From Sipunculus nudus (taxonomy: Eukaryota; Annelida; Sipuncula; Golfingiida; Sipunculidae): a stretch of DNA of 64,000 nt. This document shows, piece by piece, positions 35,736-47,938 of this stretch. The stretch is from contig CM049308.1 of assembly GCA_026874595.1 (NCBI GenBank), positions 48,861,327 through 48,925,326 on the forward strand. Direction: 5' to 3'. Positions within the stretch are counted from its first letter, which is position 1. Every line of letters begins with the position of its first letter. The notes under the pieces were generated by a model. That model did no database searches. It was not told where the DNA came from and was given only the letters and a program-made list of their open reading frames with translations. Position numbers and translations under genes: made by a program.

Positions 35736-38700
35736 TGTTAGCGAACCTGTGAGCTTATGCGAGGGTGTGGCGTTGTCCGTCGTCTGTACGTTAACCCATA
35801 CTATCTTGAAAACGGCAAAAGGTAGCATAACAAAATTTTATGCAAAAAATTAGTCATCTAAAAAACTATATCGGATTTTGCTTATTTTTTGGCTAACTGC
35901 ATTTTCTTAGATTTTATAGGGAAAAAGCTAAAAAAGCTTTAAAAATCTTCTTCTCCGTAACTGTTCAGCCAAATTGTCCAATATTTCACAGAAATGATTC
36001 CTGGAATAATCTTTCTCAAATTTGTTCGAATGGTTTAAGTTCGGTGATTTTTGGCCGAGTTGCAGGAAGTTGAACTTGGTCATCTGTCCATAAAAGCATA
36101 CTAAAATTACAATCTCAGAAACGGCTGGAGCTATCATCACCAAATTTTATGCCAATGTTGTTCACATGAGACATATCGGAAATTGAGGTATTGGTGGCGC
36201 CACCTGCATCGACCTTTTTTGTATGGGGGTCATCAGTGCCCGTATCATACTGACGGCTACAAAAAACTTCTTCTCTGAAACCATATGGCCAAATAGTTTA
36301 ATATCGCACAGAAATGATCCTAGGGTAGTGCTTTCTGAAATTTGTTCAAATGGTCTAAGTTCAGTGACTTTTGGCTGAGTTATGGGAAGCTGAATTTAGT
36401 CATATGCTGTAACAGCCCATTTTAGCTCAGTGGCTACAAAGATCTTCTCCTCAAAAACCACTGGGCCAAATTCTTAAATCTCACACATTAATTATCCTTA
36501 GATGTTGATAATTCAAGTTTGTTTAAATGGTTTTGGTTCAGTGATTTTGGGCTGAGTTATGGGAAGCTTAACTTAGCCATTTTGCTGTATTTTCCCATAT
36601 GAGTTATAAACCTGTAAAATTTTTTTTGGATTGACCCTACTGAGGCCAATTTGTTTAATATTTTACAAGAATAATCCCCTGAATAATTCTTATAATAATT
36701 GTCTTTTATGGTTCAAAAGAATGAATTTTGGCTGAATTATAAAGGTTCAATTGAGTCATTTTACCATATATGTTAGCTGTGTGAAGCAGATACACAGATA
36801 CATCTAGATACATCAAGACTGGCACCAGTTTATCAGCATTTATTGCATCATGCCTCTAGACATTTAGATTTCAGGTTATCTATGGTTAATATTGACAAGA
36901 ATGTTTTTTAAAAGCTTTTAAAAAATGTAGATTTATGATTTTCAGATATTCCTCATGTCTGGCAATGTTTACAACCACAGCTATACAGCTCTCTGTGGGT
37001 AAATAAAGACGGCTGTACATGGATTATAAATAATTGGTATCCATAGTCAAATTCAAGATTTTGCCATCAGTGGGATGTATCTGTATTATAATTTTGCATT
37101 CAATATGCATCTGTATTAATTTTTAGTGAACCTGTGAACTAATGCGATGGTGTGGTGGGGTTTGTCTTCTGTATGTTTACCCATGCTATTTTGAAAATGA
37201 TTGGAGCTAGCCCCATGAAATTTAATGCAAAAAATTAGCCATCTGAAAATTTTTTTAAATTTTATAGAGAAAAAGCTAAAAAAACCTTTAAAAATCTTCT
37301 CCTCGGAAACACTCAAGCCAAATTGTTCAATATTTCACAGAAATAATCTTTTATACCATCTCCCTCAATTTTGTTCAGGATATTGGACTTAGTCATCTGT
37401 CCAAAAAAGCATACTAAAATGACAGTCTCAGAAACAGCCAGAGCTATCATCACCAAATTTTTTGCCAGTGTTGGTCACATGAGTCATATATGAAATTCAG
37501 GTATTAGTGGCGCCACCTGAATTGACCTATTTTTGTACGGGGGTCATTGGTCATCTGTACATTAATCCATAATTTTTCAGGAACAGCAGGAGCTACCATT
37601 CCCAGATTTTATGCAATAATCTGTCACATATCAAATTTTGTGGGATTCAGCTTATTTTTTTGCTATCTGCATTTACTTAGATTTTATAAGGAAAAAGCTG
37701 ACAATATTTTAAAAGTCGTCTTCTTGTAGACAGTCCAGCCAAATTGTTAAATATTTTACATAAATGATCCCAGAGGCAAGCCCTCTCAAGTTTGTTCAAA
37801 TGGTTTGTATTTGATGAATTTTAGTGGAGTTACACGAATTTGAACAGTCATTCGGCCAAGTAAGCATACTGACATAGTACTCTCAGAAATGACAGAAGCT
37901 ACCATTACCAGGTATTGTGCAAATGTTGGTCACATGACTCATATTTGAAGTTGTAGATTTAGTGGTGCCACCTACATTGACCTGTTTTTTATGGGCAAAA
38001 TAACTCATAATTTTAGCCTCTTTCAGCTTAATGATGAAACTGTCAAGTTGAATTGTTCAAATTTTTAAAAGAATTATCCTAGGACACGGTTCTTTCAATC
38101 ATATCAGAATATACTGAGTTTGTTGATTTTTGGTTGAGTTGTGATAGGCTTAAGTTGGTCTTATGGCCATTATTATGTCTTTTTCAAACTGAGGACTGCA
38201 ATAGAGTTCTACAAAATTATTATTTCAATTATATCTTCTGTAACATTGCACAAAAATTATTCTTAGGTGGCTTTTGTTCAAGTTAACTAGAATGATTTTT
38301 TGGCAGAACTATTGGACCTTTAAAAAATGAAAGTACTGCATCTTTCATTATTCTAGATATTTTGATAAAAAGTTTATGAATATGTCGGCTTGAAAAAAGA
38401 AATTTTAACCAAAGTCTTTCAATATGTGTAAACACATATACCAACAGGCCAAGATTGAATCTGTATCTTTAAATAGGTTGAGAAACTGCCAACTGTTTCA
38501 GATTTGGGAACAGATCAAGAGTTCATTCAGTGCAGCCAGATATAGGTCAAGAGTTCAATCAGTGCAGCCAAGCACATGGCATGTGAACACCTCATGGGTG
38601 ACATGTGAACATCTCACGGGCACCATGTGATCACTTCATGGGTGTCAAGCCCCTCAGGGCAGGGCCCCTGCATGAGCTAATGCAATGGTGAGGCTACTAT

Positions 38701-39465
38701 TTCAGATTTGGCAACAGGCTAGAGGTCAGTCTGGATCTATTTATAGCTTTGGCAGACTGCCAACTGTATCAGATTAGGCAACAGGTCAAGAGTTCACTCA
38801 GTGCAGCCAGGTATGGGTTAGGAGTTTACTCAGTGCAGAAGCTGCATTCTATTTTTAGCTTTGGCAGAGTGCCAACTGTGCCAGATTATGCAACAGGTCA
38901 AGAGTTCACTCAGTGCAGCCACGTACAGGTCAAAAGTTCACTCAGTCTGGCCAGGTGCAGGTCATGAGTTCACTCAGTGCAGTAGTCTGAGCAAGCAATT
39001 TGTCACAGTTCACTCAGGGCAACAGCCTTTCTCACCTAAGCCTGGTCAGACCCATGCATCAGACTCAAGGTAAGTTTGATGTATTGGCCTAATATTTTGA
39101 CCTGTCTATGTGTCTTTGATGGCTTTCTCGCTCACAGGACAGGTGTCGCCACCTACCATGACTTTTACACACGTTTTTCTCAGGAGGGGTTTGATATATC
39201 AGTCTGAAATTGGGCATATGTATATATCTCTAATAGCTTCGTTGTATACAAGACTGGTGGTGCCAGCTACAATCTTTTTAGTGTTGTGTGCACCTATGCC
39301 AGAATTTCAGCAGTGATGTTTGTGTAATTGTTTCTTATTCAAAATGTTTAGTACTTGCATAGTTCATATACATGAAAAGAAATGGTCCAGCATTGAAGCA
39401 TTATACCTGGGATATTTCCCAATGCACAGGTTCGCATTAGGCCTGTAGGCCTTGTTAACATTTAA
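35736..39465 (+). repeat. E-family element with TTAGCGAACCTGTGAGC start
   Basis: Starts TTAGCGAACCTGTGAGCTTA then GTTGTCCGTCGTC. Modules carry AAGCTAAAAAAGCTTTAAAA, AGCCAAATTGTCCAATATTT and GGTGGCGCCACC (perfect at 36193, degenerate at 37508). A second start lies at 37127. It ends near 39420-39460 with CACAGGTTCGCATTAGGCC and CCTTGTTAAC; CGCATTAG and CACAGGTTCG are the reverse complement of the 5' word. A second copy spans 62131-64000. Non-coding. Confidence 0.7.
38440..39060 (+). repeat. Minisatellite-like array within the E element
   Basis: The phrase AGAGTTCACTCAGTGCAGCC followed by AGGTACAGGTCA recurs with irregular spacing of roughly 26-32 bp plus longer spacers (ATAGCTTTGGCAGACTGCCA). 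It is repeated at 63700-63960 in the other E copy, so the array is part of the element. Confidence 0.75.
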
Positions 39466-39496
39466 AGTAGTTTTTTAACACACCTGTATTATGAGG

Positions 39497-39953
39497 GGAG
39501 TATAATGATATACCCACTGTCTGTCTGTCCGTTAACTTTTAGTGTCGCCATGATAACTTACCAGTCCATTATGTTTGGGTCCATAACTTTTTAAATTAAA
39601 TAATACTGACTAAATTTCTGGCATGTACATAGGAACTATTTAGAGGAATATTTATGGTAAATATGAAGAAAACCAGATGAGTGGTTTTGATATTAGGCAG
39701 TCCTGAAGTGTGAAAATAGATTTCTAATAAAAAATTGAGGTTTATCCTTAATATCTAGAAGGAACTAAAGTCCTATTGACCCAATTTTCGGCATGGTAGG
39801 AGATTTTGGGGACATCTAACTGTATGGCCAATTTCAGATTCGTAGGTCCAATAGTGTCGGAACATGCCAGTCTTACGGTCGGACGGATGGACAGACGATG
39901 GACAATGGACCAGGACTATAGCTCAGATGACTTAAAGTCAGCTGAGCTAAAAA
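39497..39953 (-). repeat. Inverted 5' fragment of the long element R1
   Basis: Reading the minus strand from 39953 gives TTTTTAGCTCAGCTGACTTT, AAGTCATCTGAGCTATAG, CGTCTGTCCATCCGTCCG and then the first ~400 bp of R1 as at 24018 and 55976. It breaks off near 39500 against the E element. Confidence 0.8.
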
Positions 39954-39954
39954 T

Positions 39955-41104
39955 TGTAAAAAAAACGAAAAAAAAAGTCTTCTTGGAAACCTGGAATTAG
40001 GTCTCTGTTACCCATATTCTTCAAGCTATGGGGCTCCAAAGTACCCCCCCCCCCAGAATAATGAAAAATTTGATACAAAAGCTCAAATATCTGAACAATT
40101 AATGCATTGATCACCATGATTTTTAGCATGGATATTGATCATGGAGTGTTTCATCAGTTTTTGCAGACTGGTAGCGCCACCTGTATTTTTTTTTTATTTT
40201 TTACAATTTTTTTTCTCTATTTTTGAGACCTCAAAAAGATGCAGTCATCTGTTAACAGAGAACAAATTGTAACATCTAGACCTAGAATCTTCTTTCTTGA
40301 CATGTTGGGAGGCCCATGAAAAGTCTCCTTGAAAACCTCAAATTAGGTCTCTGTCACCCATATTGTCTGAGCTATGGGCCTCAGAAATACCGCCCAGAAT
40401 AACTAAAAATTTGATACAAAAGCTCATGTATCTGAACAACTAGTGCATTGATCGGCATTATTCTGTGCATGCATAATCAACATGGAGTGTTTTATCAGTT
40501 CCTGCAAACTGGTGGTGCCACCCAGACTTCTTTGAATTTTTATGAATTTTTATCTTTATTTTTGAGACCTTCAAAGATGCGGTCGTTCCTTAACAGGGCT
40601 CAAATTGTAACCATTGGTCCTAGAATCTTCAAACTTGACATCCAGGGAGATCTGTGAAAGTCTCCTTGGAAACGTGAATTAAGGTCTCTGTTACCCATAT
40701 TTTCTGAGCTATGGGGCTTATAAGCACCCCTCAGAATAATTGAAAATTTGATACCAAAGTAGGGCACAAATCATAACCATGGGGCCCAATCTTCTGACTT
40801 GACATCCTGAGAGTTCCTCAAAATTTCTCCCCAGAAACCTGAAATTGAGTCACAGTGACCTATTTTCTCAGAGTTTTGGGGTATGTTTGAGCATCCCAGA
40901 AATAATGCAAAATACACAAATTGCCAGATTCCTCATGAAAGGCTTGTTGGATTGTCATCAAATTTGTTTTTATGGTTTGGGTCTTGATGATCTTAAGCTA
41001 ATATGCATGAACAATGATGCCACCTATCTTAATTAGTCGTCTGTGCAAGGACATATTATCAACATGTCAGTCAGCTGAGCGTCATGACCTATGGGTCACT
41101 TGTT
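39955..41104 (+). repeat. B-family module array with A-type end
   Basis: Modules start near 39975 (CTTCTTGGAAACCTGG), 40250 (AACAGAGAACAAATTG) and 40590 (AACAGGGCTCAAATTG), with CTGGTAGCGCCACCTG at 40168. The end is CAGCTGAGCGTCATGACCTA with GGGTCACTTGTT at 41076-41104. It abuts the inverted R1 fragment so that two hairpin words face each other. Confidence 0.7.
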
Positions 41105-41548
41105 TCTTAGTGTTGCCTGTCAGCTCCCCATTTTTGCCCACGTTCATCCATAAGATAATGATGACATAAAGAGGATTACTCATTGAAAGCCTCAGTGTGA
41201 GTTCAGTCAGAATTTTGAAGGTTTTAGAGCACTGGTTTTCTAACTCAAGCTGTAGTTTAAGATGAAGAATTTACGGTTCAGTGATATATTCATGTGCTGG
41301 GCTGTCACCAAATTTAGAATTGCAACAAAGGCAGGCATATTGATGGTTGTAGGAAGGATACTGTTAAGTGCCCTCTACAAGATAAGTTTAATTTGCTGAA
41401 TCATTTGGTCTCCCAACTGTTCTTGAGTACTCTCAATATCTTGAATTAGTCACTGGATACATGCACAGTAGGTGTTTACAAGGATTATTCACTTTTGCTT
41501 GACTGACCACTCTGTCAAGGATTAAACTGAGTGTATTTTTTAAATTAG
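41105..41548. other. Intron sequence, nothing recognised
   Basis: Ends with TTTTTTAAATTAG, the acceptor of the next exon. No other supported feature. Confidence 0.5.
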
Positions 41549-41678
41549 ATATGGTGGAAGAAATTTATCGTGCCCAGCGTGAGCGGGATGAGGCCATGAC
41601 TTCCAGACTTAGGCTGGCCAATGAAGAGAGAGACGAAGCACTGCTGCAGCTGCGGAGAATAGAACAAGAGCTGGACAA
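41549..41678 (+). CDS. MIPOL1: MIPOL1-like gene, exon 5 of those seen (signature exon)
   Basis: Acceptor TTTTTTAAATTAG; donor GACAA|GTAAAT at 41679. Two bases complete an Asp codon, then 42 codons beginning MVEEIYRAQRERDEAMTSRL and running to the RIEQELD segment, plus two bases. This is the best match in the window: human MIPOL1, from memory, reads VEEVYFAQKERDEAVMSRLQ followed by LAIEERDEAIA, against our LANEERDEALL. Coiled coil throughout. This exon fixes the identity of the gene. Confidence 0.93.
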
Positions 41679-42050
41679 GTAAATTTTGTTTTCTATTTTA
41701 ATAATACATCATTATGGCAGGCCATTTTGTAGTTTTACCAAATGAAAAGAGCTGTTTATCACTCAACCTATTCTCATAAAAATTGTTGCACATAATGTCA
41801 GATTGACCTTATTCATATACCACCTGCCCTGTCAGCATGTATTTGACTTCATAAATTTGATCTTCCTCTCTGTAGAAGAAGAGAAAAATGTCAAATGCAA
41901 ATTATACAAACACAGCAAAGATGACCCTCCTGAAATCTAAGTTGTGTCCATTTAATATTAAATAAATACTGTAAATTAATTTGACCATATCAGAGATACA
42001 TAGTACTACTTATTATTTAGTGATTACCTTGTTACTTTTAGTTGTGTGTC
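41679..42050. other. Intron sequence, nothing recognised
   Basis: Start of the longest intron here (12.6 kb). AT-rich, no feature supported. Confidence 0.5.
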
Positions 42051-42345
42051 AGATTCAGCCAAGCATCATTGCCCAGTAACCACATGTTTTTAGCTCAGCT
42101 GAATATAAGTCATCTGCATCATCATATAGCCATGACTCTTTGTCAGTTGGCTGTCTGTCCAACCGTTTACAGGGCACAAATCATAACCGTTATACCAAAG
42201 AAACTTCTAACTGTACATCCAGGGAGGTCCCTGGGAAACCTGAAATGAGGTCATGGTGACCTATAATTTGCTAGCTTTGCACTAAAAACATGATTTTGAG
42301 TACCCTAACAGTCAGATGGGGCAAAAATTGTATCAATTAGGTTCC
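42051..42345 (+). repeat. Head-to-tail A-family junction and G-type module
   Basis: A degenerate 3' end (TTCAGCCAAGCATCATTGCC, CCACATGTT) runs straight into a 5' start (TTTTTAGCTCAGCTGAATAT, AAGTCATCTGCATCATC) at about 42086-42092. A G-type module follows: GGGCACAAATCATAACCG and ACATCCAGGGAGGTCCCTGG. Confidence 0.65.
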
Positions 42346-43344
42346 ACAAACCATGGTCCACATGCTTTTTCCATTGATTTTGTTACAAACTAAATATCAG
42401 GCTTCAGTGTTGCAAGGTCCAACAGATGTGAGAGACCGCCTAATCTATTTCCAATAAATTATTGATGAAATAAAATAATATTACCTAACGACCCTGTAAA
42501 GTCATTTTTAACACAGCACCACTGAACCTTGTCATGCGGCAACCATAGCAGGAGGGGAGATATGACTTCACAGAGGATCGACTGTACCAAACGACAACTT
42601 GGGTGGGGGTGTCAGGTCCTTGCTCATGGTGCCTGGAGGGTGCGCTGCAGCCTCTTTGGTCAGGAATGTTTATAGTTTTTTTTTTCCTCTATGATGTCAG
42701 ATGTGGCTAACTTTATAGGCTACCAGTCTGAATAGAATTAATGAGGGGGTGTTAATTTCTGAGATACCATCAAGCCCACTTTGTGTCATATCAGTGAATA
42801 GAAATTTATATTTCATATAAATTTACATGGGTAAGCTCTATGTAAATCTGACTGTTAAATATCATGGACTATTGTAATAATCCTCTTTATTGTCATGCTT
42901 GGAACCCTTGCCAGTAATACCAGTGCGCAGTTAATATCAAATGCTGACAAATCCAGCAAAGAGGCTGTTACTGATCAGGTGTATACAAAAATCTAAGACT
43001 AAGTATCTCCTTCCCGTGCACAGCAGACCTGGTGCAGTGATCAACACATGCATGTCACTTCTAGTGTCTGTTAGCTAATTATTTTTTTTTTAAATGTTAA
43101 TCCATTGTTAATCAATAATAGTATTTTTATAACAATGGCAATATTAGTATATCCAGTGATGCCTTAATGTCAATAACAGAGTGTTGATCTTAATTATAAT
43201 TGTTCCGTCCGCTCAGGTCATTGTTAAATTCCCTGCATGCATGGCATCTTCTCGCATAGGCCTATACATTCAATGGAAATAGAATATATTATATGCGCTT
43301 TAATCTTTCTATAAATAACCGCAAGAAGCATTGGTGAAATTATA
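42346..43344. other. Left flank of the Gypsy remnant, nothing recognised
   Basis: No LTR, gag-like frame or known repeat recognised. If the retrotransposon was once complete, its 5' LTR would be expected here but I do not see one. Confidence 0.4.
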
Positions 43345-43349
43345 TATTC

Positions 43350-43780
43350 TTGATTGTCACTATTCTCTCCAAGGGTATTTCCATGGTTCCGATACGTAGT
43401 ATCCTATTAGGAATGTCAACAACACAGTCATGTGCTTCCATGAAATCTAATCCCAGTATACACATATCACTTATATCTGCAACCAAAGTGTTGTGCTATA
43501 TCTCCATACCACCAATCCTGAATGTCAGCTCGCCTCTCCCAGTTACTGGTGCTGTTTCCCCTGTCACAGTCTGGAGAACACTGTTCACAGATTCAATAGG
43601 CATTGCTGTATCACTTGGGCATTGTGCAATGATATTTGGATGTATAATAGTTATATTTGAGCCTGTATCCACTGGGATCCGACAGGGAACACCATCAACA
43701 AATCTGTCAGCCATTAACCCATTATCTGAAGATTGCAAAGTTCCAGTTTTATGAACGACAGGTGGGGCTTGTTTAACCAT
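43350..43780 (-). pseudogene. Retropepsin-type aspartic protease remnant
   Basis: Minus-strand frame with the catalytic triad region IPVDTGSNITI; the DTGS codons are at 43658-43669. Towards 43350 follow LTFRIGGMEI and, after a frame break, GTMEIPLERIVTIKNI and a stop. In Ty3/Gypsy elements this protease matures the Gag-Pol polyprotein. The sequence lies directly downstream (on the minus strand) of the zinc knuckle, as in a normal element, but opposite to the polymerase part. Confidence 0.85.
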
Positions 43781-43859
43781 TGGAGTTCTGCCCCAGTAAC
43801 CAAGCTTCTAGTCTTCTACTAGTTTTCCTGGTCAGAGGGTTTGTGAGATGGAACCTTAC

Positions 43860-43920
43860 GCCTGTTTGCTGGACATTCCCTGCACCAGTGATCCTTTGCT
43901 CCACATATCCAACAGCCACT
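43860..43920 (-). pseudogene. CCHC zinc knuckle of the Gag nucleocapsid part
   Basis: On the minus strand 43914-43873 encodes CWICGAKDHWCREC, an exact C-x2-C-x4-H-x4-C spacing, followed by basic residues. It sits between gag and protease as expected for a Gypsy Gag. The surrounding frame is interrupted. Confidence 0.85.
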
Positions 43921-44144
43921 TTGACTCCGCCCTTGTTGATTTTGTCTCCTGTCCATCATTGTGTGTAAGGACTGCTGCACTGTATCTTGCACAGCATGTA
44001 TCAGATCAGCAATACTACCTGGAACCTTGTAGTAGGTTTGTTATCAAACTGTTGCCCCGGTTTTTCCCTGGACACAGTCCAACACACTGTTGGCTCAATT
44101 TCTGTCACTGCCCTCACCGCTGGCGATTGGCTAGCATAAACGAC

Positions 44145-44545
44145 TCAAGCTCCAGTGCAATTTCCACTGCTTTTTTGCAAATTTGGCAGCCTAGTTTGCT
44201 TCAATTGCAACCTAGTGTCATCATCCAACATGCTATCAGTGAACTGATCACGAGCTAAGACATCCTGCACACTTGGTGGTACCTCTGGGTAGGCTAATCG
44301 TGTCAAACGTTCAATATCTTCTGCCATTTCTGGGAATGTCTCACCTCATCTTTTACTTGAGTCTTCAGTTTTGCTCTGGATAAATCACTTTGATGGCCAC
44401 TTCCAAAACGATTTGACAGAGCACAAACGAGTGTATCATAGTCCTGCAGTCCTTGAGGTGGTAGGTTGCCCAGTACTGCAAGTGCTGGTCCCTTAAGGCT
44501 TGTTGCCAGGAATGAAGCCTTTTCCGGTGTTGACCATTTGTTCAT
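44145..44545 (-). pseudogene. Gag capsid remnant of the Gypsy element
   Basis: Two minus-strand frames joined by a shift near 44310: the first with FLATSLKGPALAVLGNLPP and NRFGSGHQSDLSRAKLK, the second with EDIERLTRLAYPEVP and ARDQFTDSMLDD. Capsid-type wording such as YDTLVCALSNRFG and RDQFTDSM is typical of invertebrate Gypsy Gag. The N-terminal part is missing at 44545, where the pol part begins in the opposite direction. Confidence 0.8.
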
Positions 44546-44559
44546 TTCAGCTGTTATCT

Positions 44560-45720
44560 CAAAAACCGGCTTTTGTAAGGAATGGTATTTGTTGTCATGT
44601 TGTGGCCCATAAATCTGTTGTAGTACCTAGCCATCATGAGGCTGTTGTTCCTGCCAAATTGACAGATGACTTGGTGGGGTGTTCTTGGGGAGTATTCAAG
44701 CCTGTAAATAAAACTGATGGTTTACTTGTTGGTAAGGCATTGATTAATACCGCAATGCATGCATACAAGTAAGAGTGATGAACTTAAGTGACAAATCGCA
44801 GAAAATTGGTACTGGTTCTATTCTCACTTCCTGTGAGCGAGTGGTGAACATCTTTAAGTGTTGCCTTGATGAACCAATACCATTAGCAGACACAGTAAAC
44901 ACAGATATTACAAATGGAACTTGCCCTTGCCCTTGCATATCCAAACTTTGTACGACAAAAGCAAAGAAAAACTGAGTGAGCAGGAGGAAGAGCAGCTACT
45001 TCAGTTCCTGTTTGAGTTCCAAGATGTGTTTGCGTCTGGACCAATGGATCTAGGTCGTACTGATGTGGTAAAACACTATCAATACTGGAGATGCATTGCC
45101 AATTCGACAACCACCTCGCAGGTTACCTTTAGTGAAGAGAGATGAAACAACCAAATCGATTCAAGATATGGAACAACAAGGTGTGATAGAGCCATCTACT
45201 GGGCCGTGGGCTGCACCTGTGGAATAAGTACCGAAGAAAGATGGGTCCACAAGATTTTGTGTCCACTATCAGCAGTTGAATGAGGTGACACATTAGGATT
45301 CATACCCACTACCTCGCATTGACGACACACTAGATGCCTTGTTGGATTCCACATGGTACTCAACTCTGGATCTCAAGAGTGGGTACTGGCAAGTCGAGGT
45401 GGATCCTAAAGACCATTAAAAGACTGCATTTACTGCTGGAACAGGGTTGTGGCAGTTTAAGGTGATGCCATTCGGTCTTTATAACCCACCAGCCACATTC
45501 GAAAGACTTATGGAACAGGTATTAAAAGGGCTGCCTTGGACAGTATGTTTGGTTTATCTTGATGATATAATTGTGCACGCAAAATCATTTTCTGCATGGA
45601 ATTTCTCACTTATGTCAGGTTCTTACAAGGCTCCGTTCAGCCAACCTAAAGTTGAGCCCAAAGAAATGTGAGCTTTTGTACCGCAAAGTGATGTTTCTTG
45701 GTCATGTGGTGAGTGGACAG
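44560..45720 (+). pseudogene. Linker and reverse transcriptase remnant of the Gypsy element
   Basis: The linker shows SVVVPSHHEAVVPAKL and, near 44975-45060, QFLFEFQDVFASG, the usual lead into Gypsy reverse transcriptase. Then STWYSTLDLKSGYWQVEV, KVMPFGLYNPPATFERLM and the catalytic YLDD box at 45555-45566 follow. Stops lie at 45225-45227, 45294-45296 and 45417-45419, and shifts near 45090 and 45600, so it is inactive. The Asp of DLKSGYWQ and the two Asp of YLDD are all present. Confidence 0.9.
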
Positions 45721-46345
45721 GGCGATCCAAGAAAAATTGAATCTATCCGAGACTAGCCAGCACCATCTAACTTTGATGAAGTTCGTAGATTTGTGGGTCT
45801 GTGTACATACTGCCGCAGATTTGTACCAAACTTTGCTGATATTGCTAAGCCACTTCACCAGTTGTTAAACAAAGGGCATCTGTTTGTTTGGACTGAAGCT
45901 TCTGAACTGTCTTTCCAACGTTTGAAACAGGCTCTCACTACAGCTCCTGTACTCTGTTATCCAATAGAAGGAGAGCCTTCATATTTGACACAGATGCAAG
46001 TGATGTTGGAATAGGGGCTGTCTTGTCACAACAACAAAGCAATAATGAACGAGTACTTGCTTACTTCAGTAAGGTACTTACTAGTCCTGAACAAAACTAC
46101 TGTGTCACAAGAAGGGAACTGTTGGCTGTCGTGAAAGCCATAGACCACTTTCATCATTACCTGTATAATCAAAAATTCACCATCCGCACTGACCATGCAG
46201 CCTTACAGTGGCTCTTCCGTTTTCGTTATCCAGAAGGTCAAATGGCTAGGTGCTACAAAAATTGTCAGATTATGACTTTAAGCTCGAACATAGGCCAGGG
46301 AAATCACATGCCAATGCTGACGGCTTATCCAGGCGTCCATGTTTG
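45721..46345 (+). pseudogene. RNase H domain remnant of the Gypsy element
   Basis: After a stop at 45754-45756, FVGLCTYCRRFVPNFADIAK marks the connection region. RNase H proper shows YFSKVLTSPEQNYCVTRREL with the catalytic Glu, HHYLYNQKFTIRTDHAALQW with the second conserved Asp, then HRPGKSHANADGLSR in another frame. At least two frame shifts interrupt it (near 45985 and 46250). Confidence 0.88.
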
Positions 46346-47870
46346 ATCAATGCTTGTAGACACTGTATGAAAAAGGAAGAACGTGAATGGCCACGCCGAA
46401 TACATCATCATGCTCAGACTTTGCTGACGCTACTCTGCATAATTTATCCCATGCTGTAAGGGCTGTAAATGAAATATCAGAAGAAACATGCACTGAACCA
46501 CTTCCTGCATTAGATGGAAACTCTGTTGCTGGGCCAACAGTAGAGAATAATATCTGGACACTGGATAAATTGCATAGTGCCCAAGTTGCTGATCAACATC
46601 TGAGGTCTATATTGGACTGGAAGCAAAACGGAATATCTAAAACAACATGGGACGCAGTTGCATGATATAACTAATCAACAAAAGCATACTGGGCACAATG
46701 GGACTCTGGAAGTGCATGCTGATGTCTTATACTGAAAGTGGGAATCACAGAAGGACAGGACGAGCCGCTTACTGCTGATTGTTCCTGAAACATTGAAAAA
46801 TGCAGTTTTGATTAAACTGCATGATGTTAAAACAGCTAGTCATCTTGGGATAGCAAAAACTCTTGGAAGGGTAAGGGAGAGATTTTATTGGGTCCATTGT
46901 CGCAGAGATGTTGAGGAATGGTGTCGCATGTGCCATCTGTGTGGATCTCAGAAGAATCAAAGACAAAAAAGAAAAGGAGCTTTGCAAATCTAGAATGTTG
47001 GTGCACCAATGGAACATATTGCGGTTGATGTCTTGGGACCATTGCCTGAAACCGAACACGGCAATTGCTATCTGCTTATTGCCATTGATTATTTCACAAA
47101 CTGGCCAGAGGCCTATCCTTTGCCCAATCAGGAAGCTAAGACTGTTGCAAATGTCCAGGTGTCTGAGTTTTTCAGTCGGTTTGGAGTTCCAGCTGAGATC
47201 CATACAGATCAAGGCCGGAATTTTGAGTCTAATCTCTTTCAAAAAATGTGTGAACTCTTAGGCATCAGAAAAACTAGCACGACAGCATTCCACCCAAAGT
47301 TGAACAGTATGGTTGAGAGGTTCAACAGAACTATTGAAAATCAAATTGCAATGTTTGTGCAAGAGAATCAACAGGACTGGAATTGACATGTTCCTCTTTT
47401 TTAATGGCATACCGTACTGCAGTGCATGAAACAACTGCTATACTCCAGCTATGTTGATGCTTGGGCGAGAGATGTCAGTTCCACTTGATATTCTTATGGG
47501 ACGGCCACCTGAACAAAATAAGGCTTCGGACTACACTGAATGGGCTAGCTCTCTGCGTAGCAGGATTGACTCTGTGCATGAATTCACGCGAAATAACCTG
47601 AAGATAGCCAGTGATAAAATAAAACAACGATATGATGTAAAATGTAATCAGGAAGTGTTTTCCTAGGGTCAGCTTGTATGGCTACATAATCCACAAAGAA
47701 AGAAAGGTGTGTCACCTAAGCTTGCCTGTCTGTGGGAGGGTCCTTATGTTATTGTACATAGATTAAATGATGTGGTCTACAAGATCTGACAGGGGCCTAG
47801 AACAAAGATTAAGACAGTGCATTTTAATCGTTTTTGAAAATATCATGGTGTAGGTGACACTAGCTGGTTC
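46346..47870 (+). pseudogene. Integrase remnant of the Gypsy element
   Basis: 46793-46990 encodes the zinc domain (KLHDVKTASHLG ... WCRMCHLC, an HHCC arrangement). 47009-47386 encodes the core with Asp at 47027, Asp in IHTDQGRNF at 47207 and Glu in MVERFNR at 47315, giving D-59-D-35-E. A stop ends this frame at 47384-47386. 47451-47666 continues with MLMLGREMSVPLD, and 47670-47845 gives the C-terminal SPKLACLWEGPY phrase with a stop inside. Catalytic residues are intact but the gene is broken. Confidence 0.9.
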
Positions 47871-47938
47871 TCTCCCGTGGAATGAATTTCCACTAACACA
47901 GCTGGGGGTTCAGTTGAGCTATCTGGAAATCAGTGTAC

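Larger units (their letters stand above)
43345..47880 (+). mobile_element. Decayed Ty3/Gypsy retrotransposon with inverted gag-protease half
   Basis: The + strand from about 44560 to 47845 carries linker, reverse transcriptase, RNase H and integrase in Gypsy order. The stretch 43345-44545 carries gag, a zinc knuckle and aspartic protease on the minus strand. The native order would place gag-protease before reverse transcriptase on one strand, so this part is inverted or comes from a second copy. Frames are broken by stops and shifts, so it is a fossil. No LTRs are recognised on either side; a TIR transposon begins 59 bp after the right end. Confidence 0.9.

Noticed and set aside
42346-43344. 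5' LTR of the Gypsy element
   Set aside because: I found no segment here repeated after 47870, and no primer-binding-site-like sequence next to the coding part.
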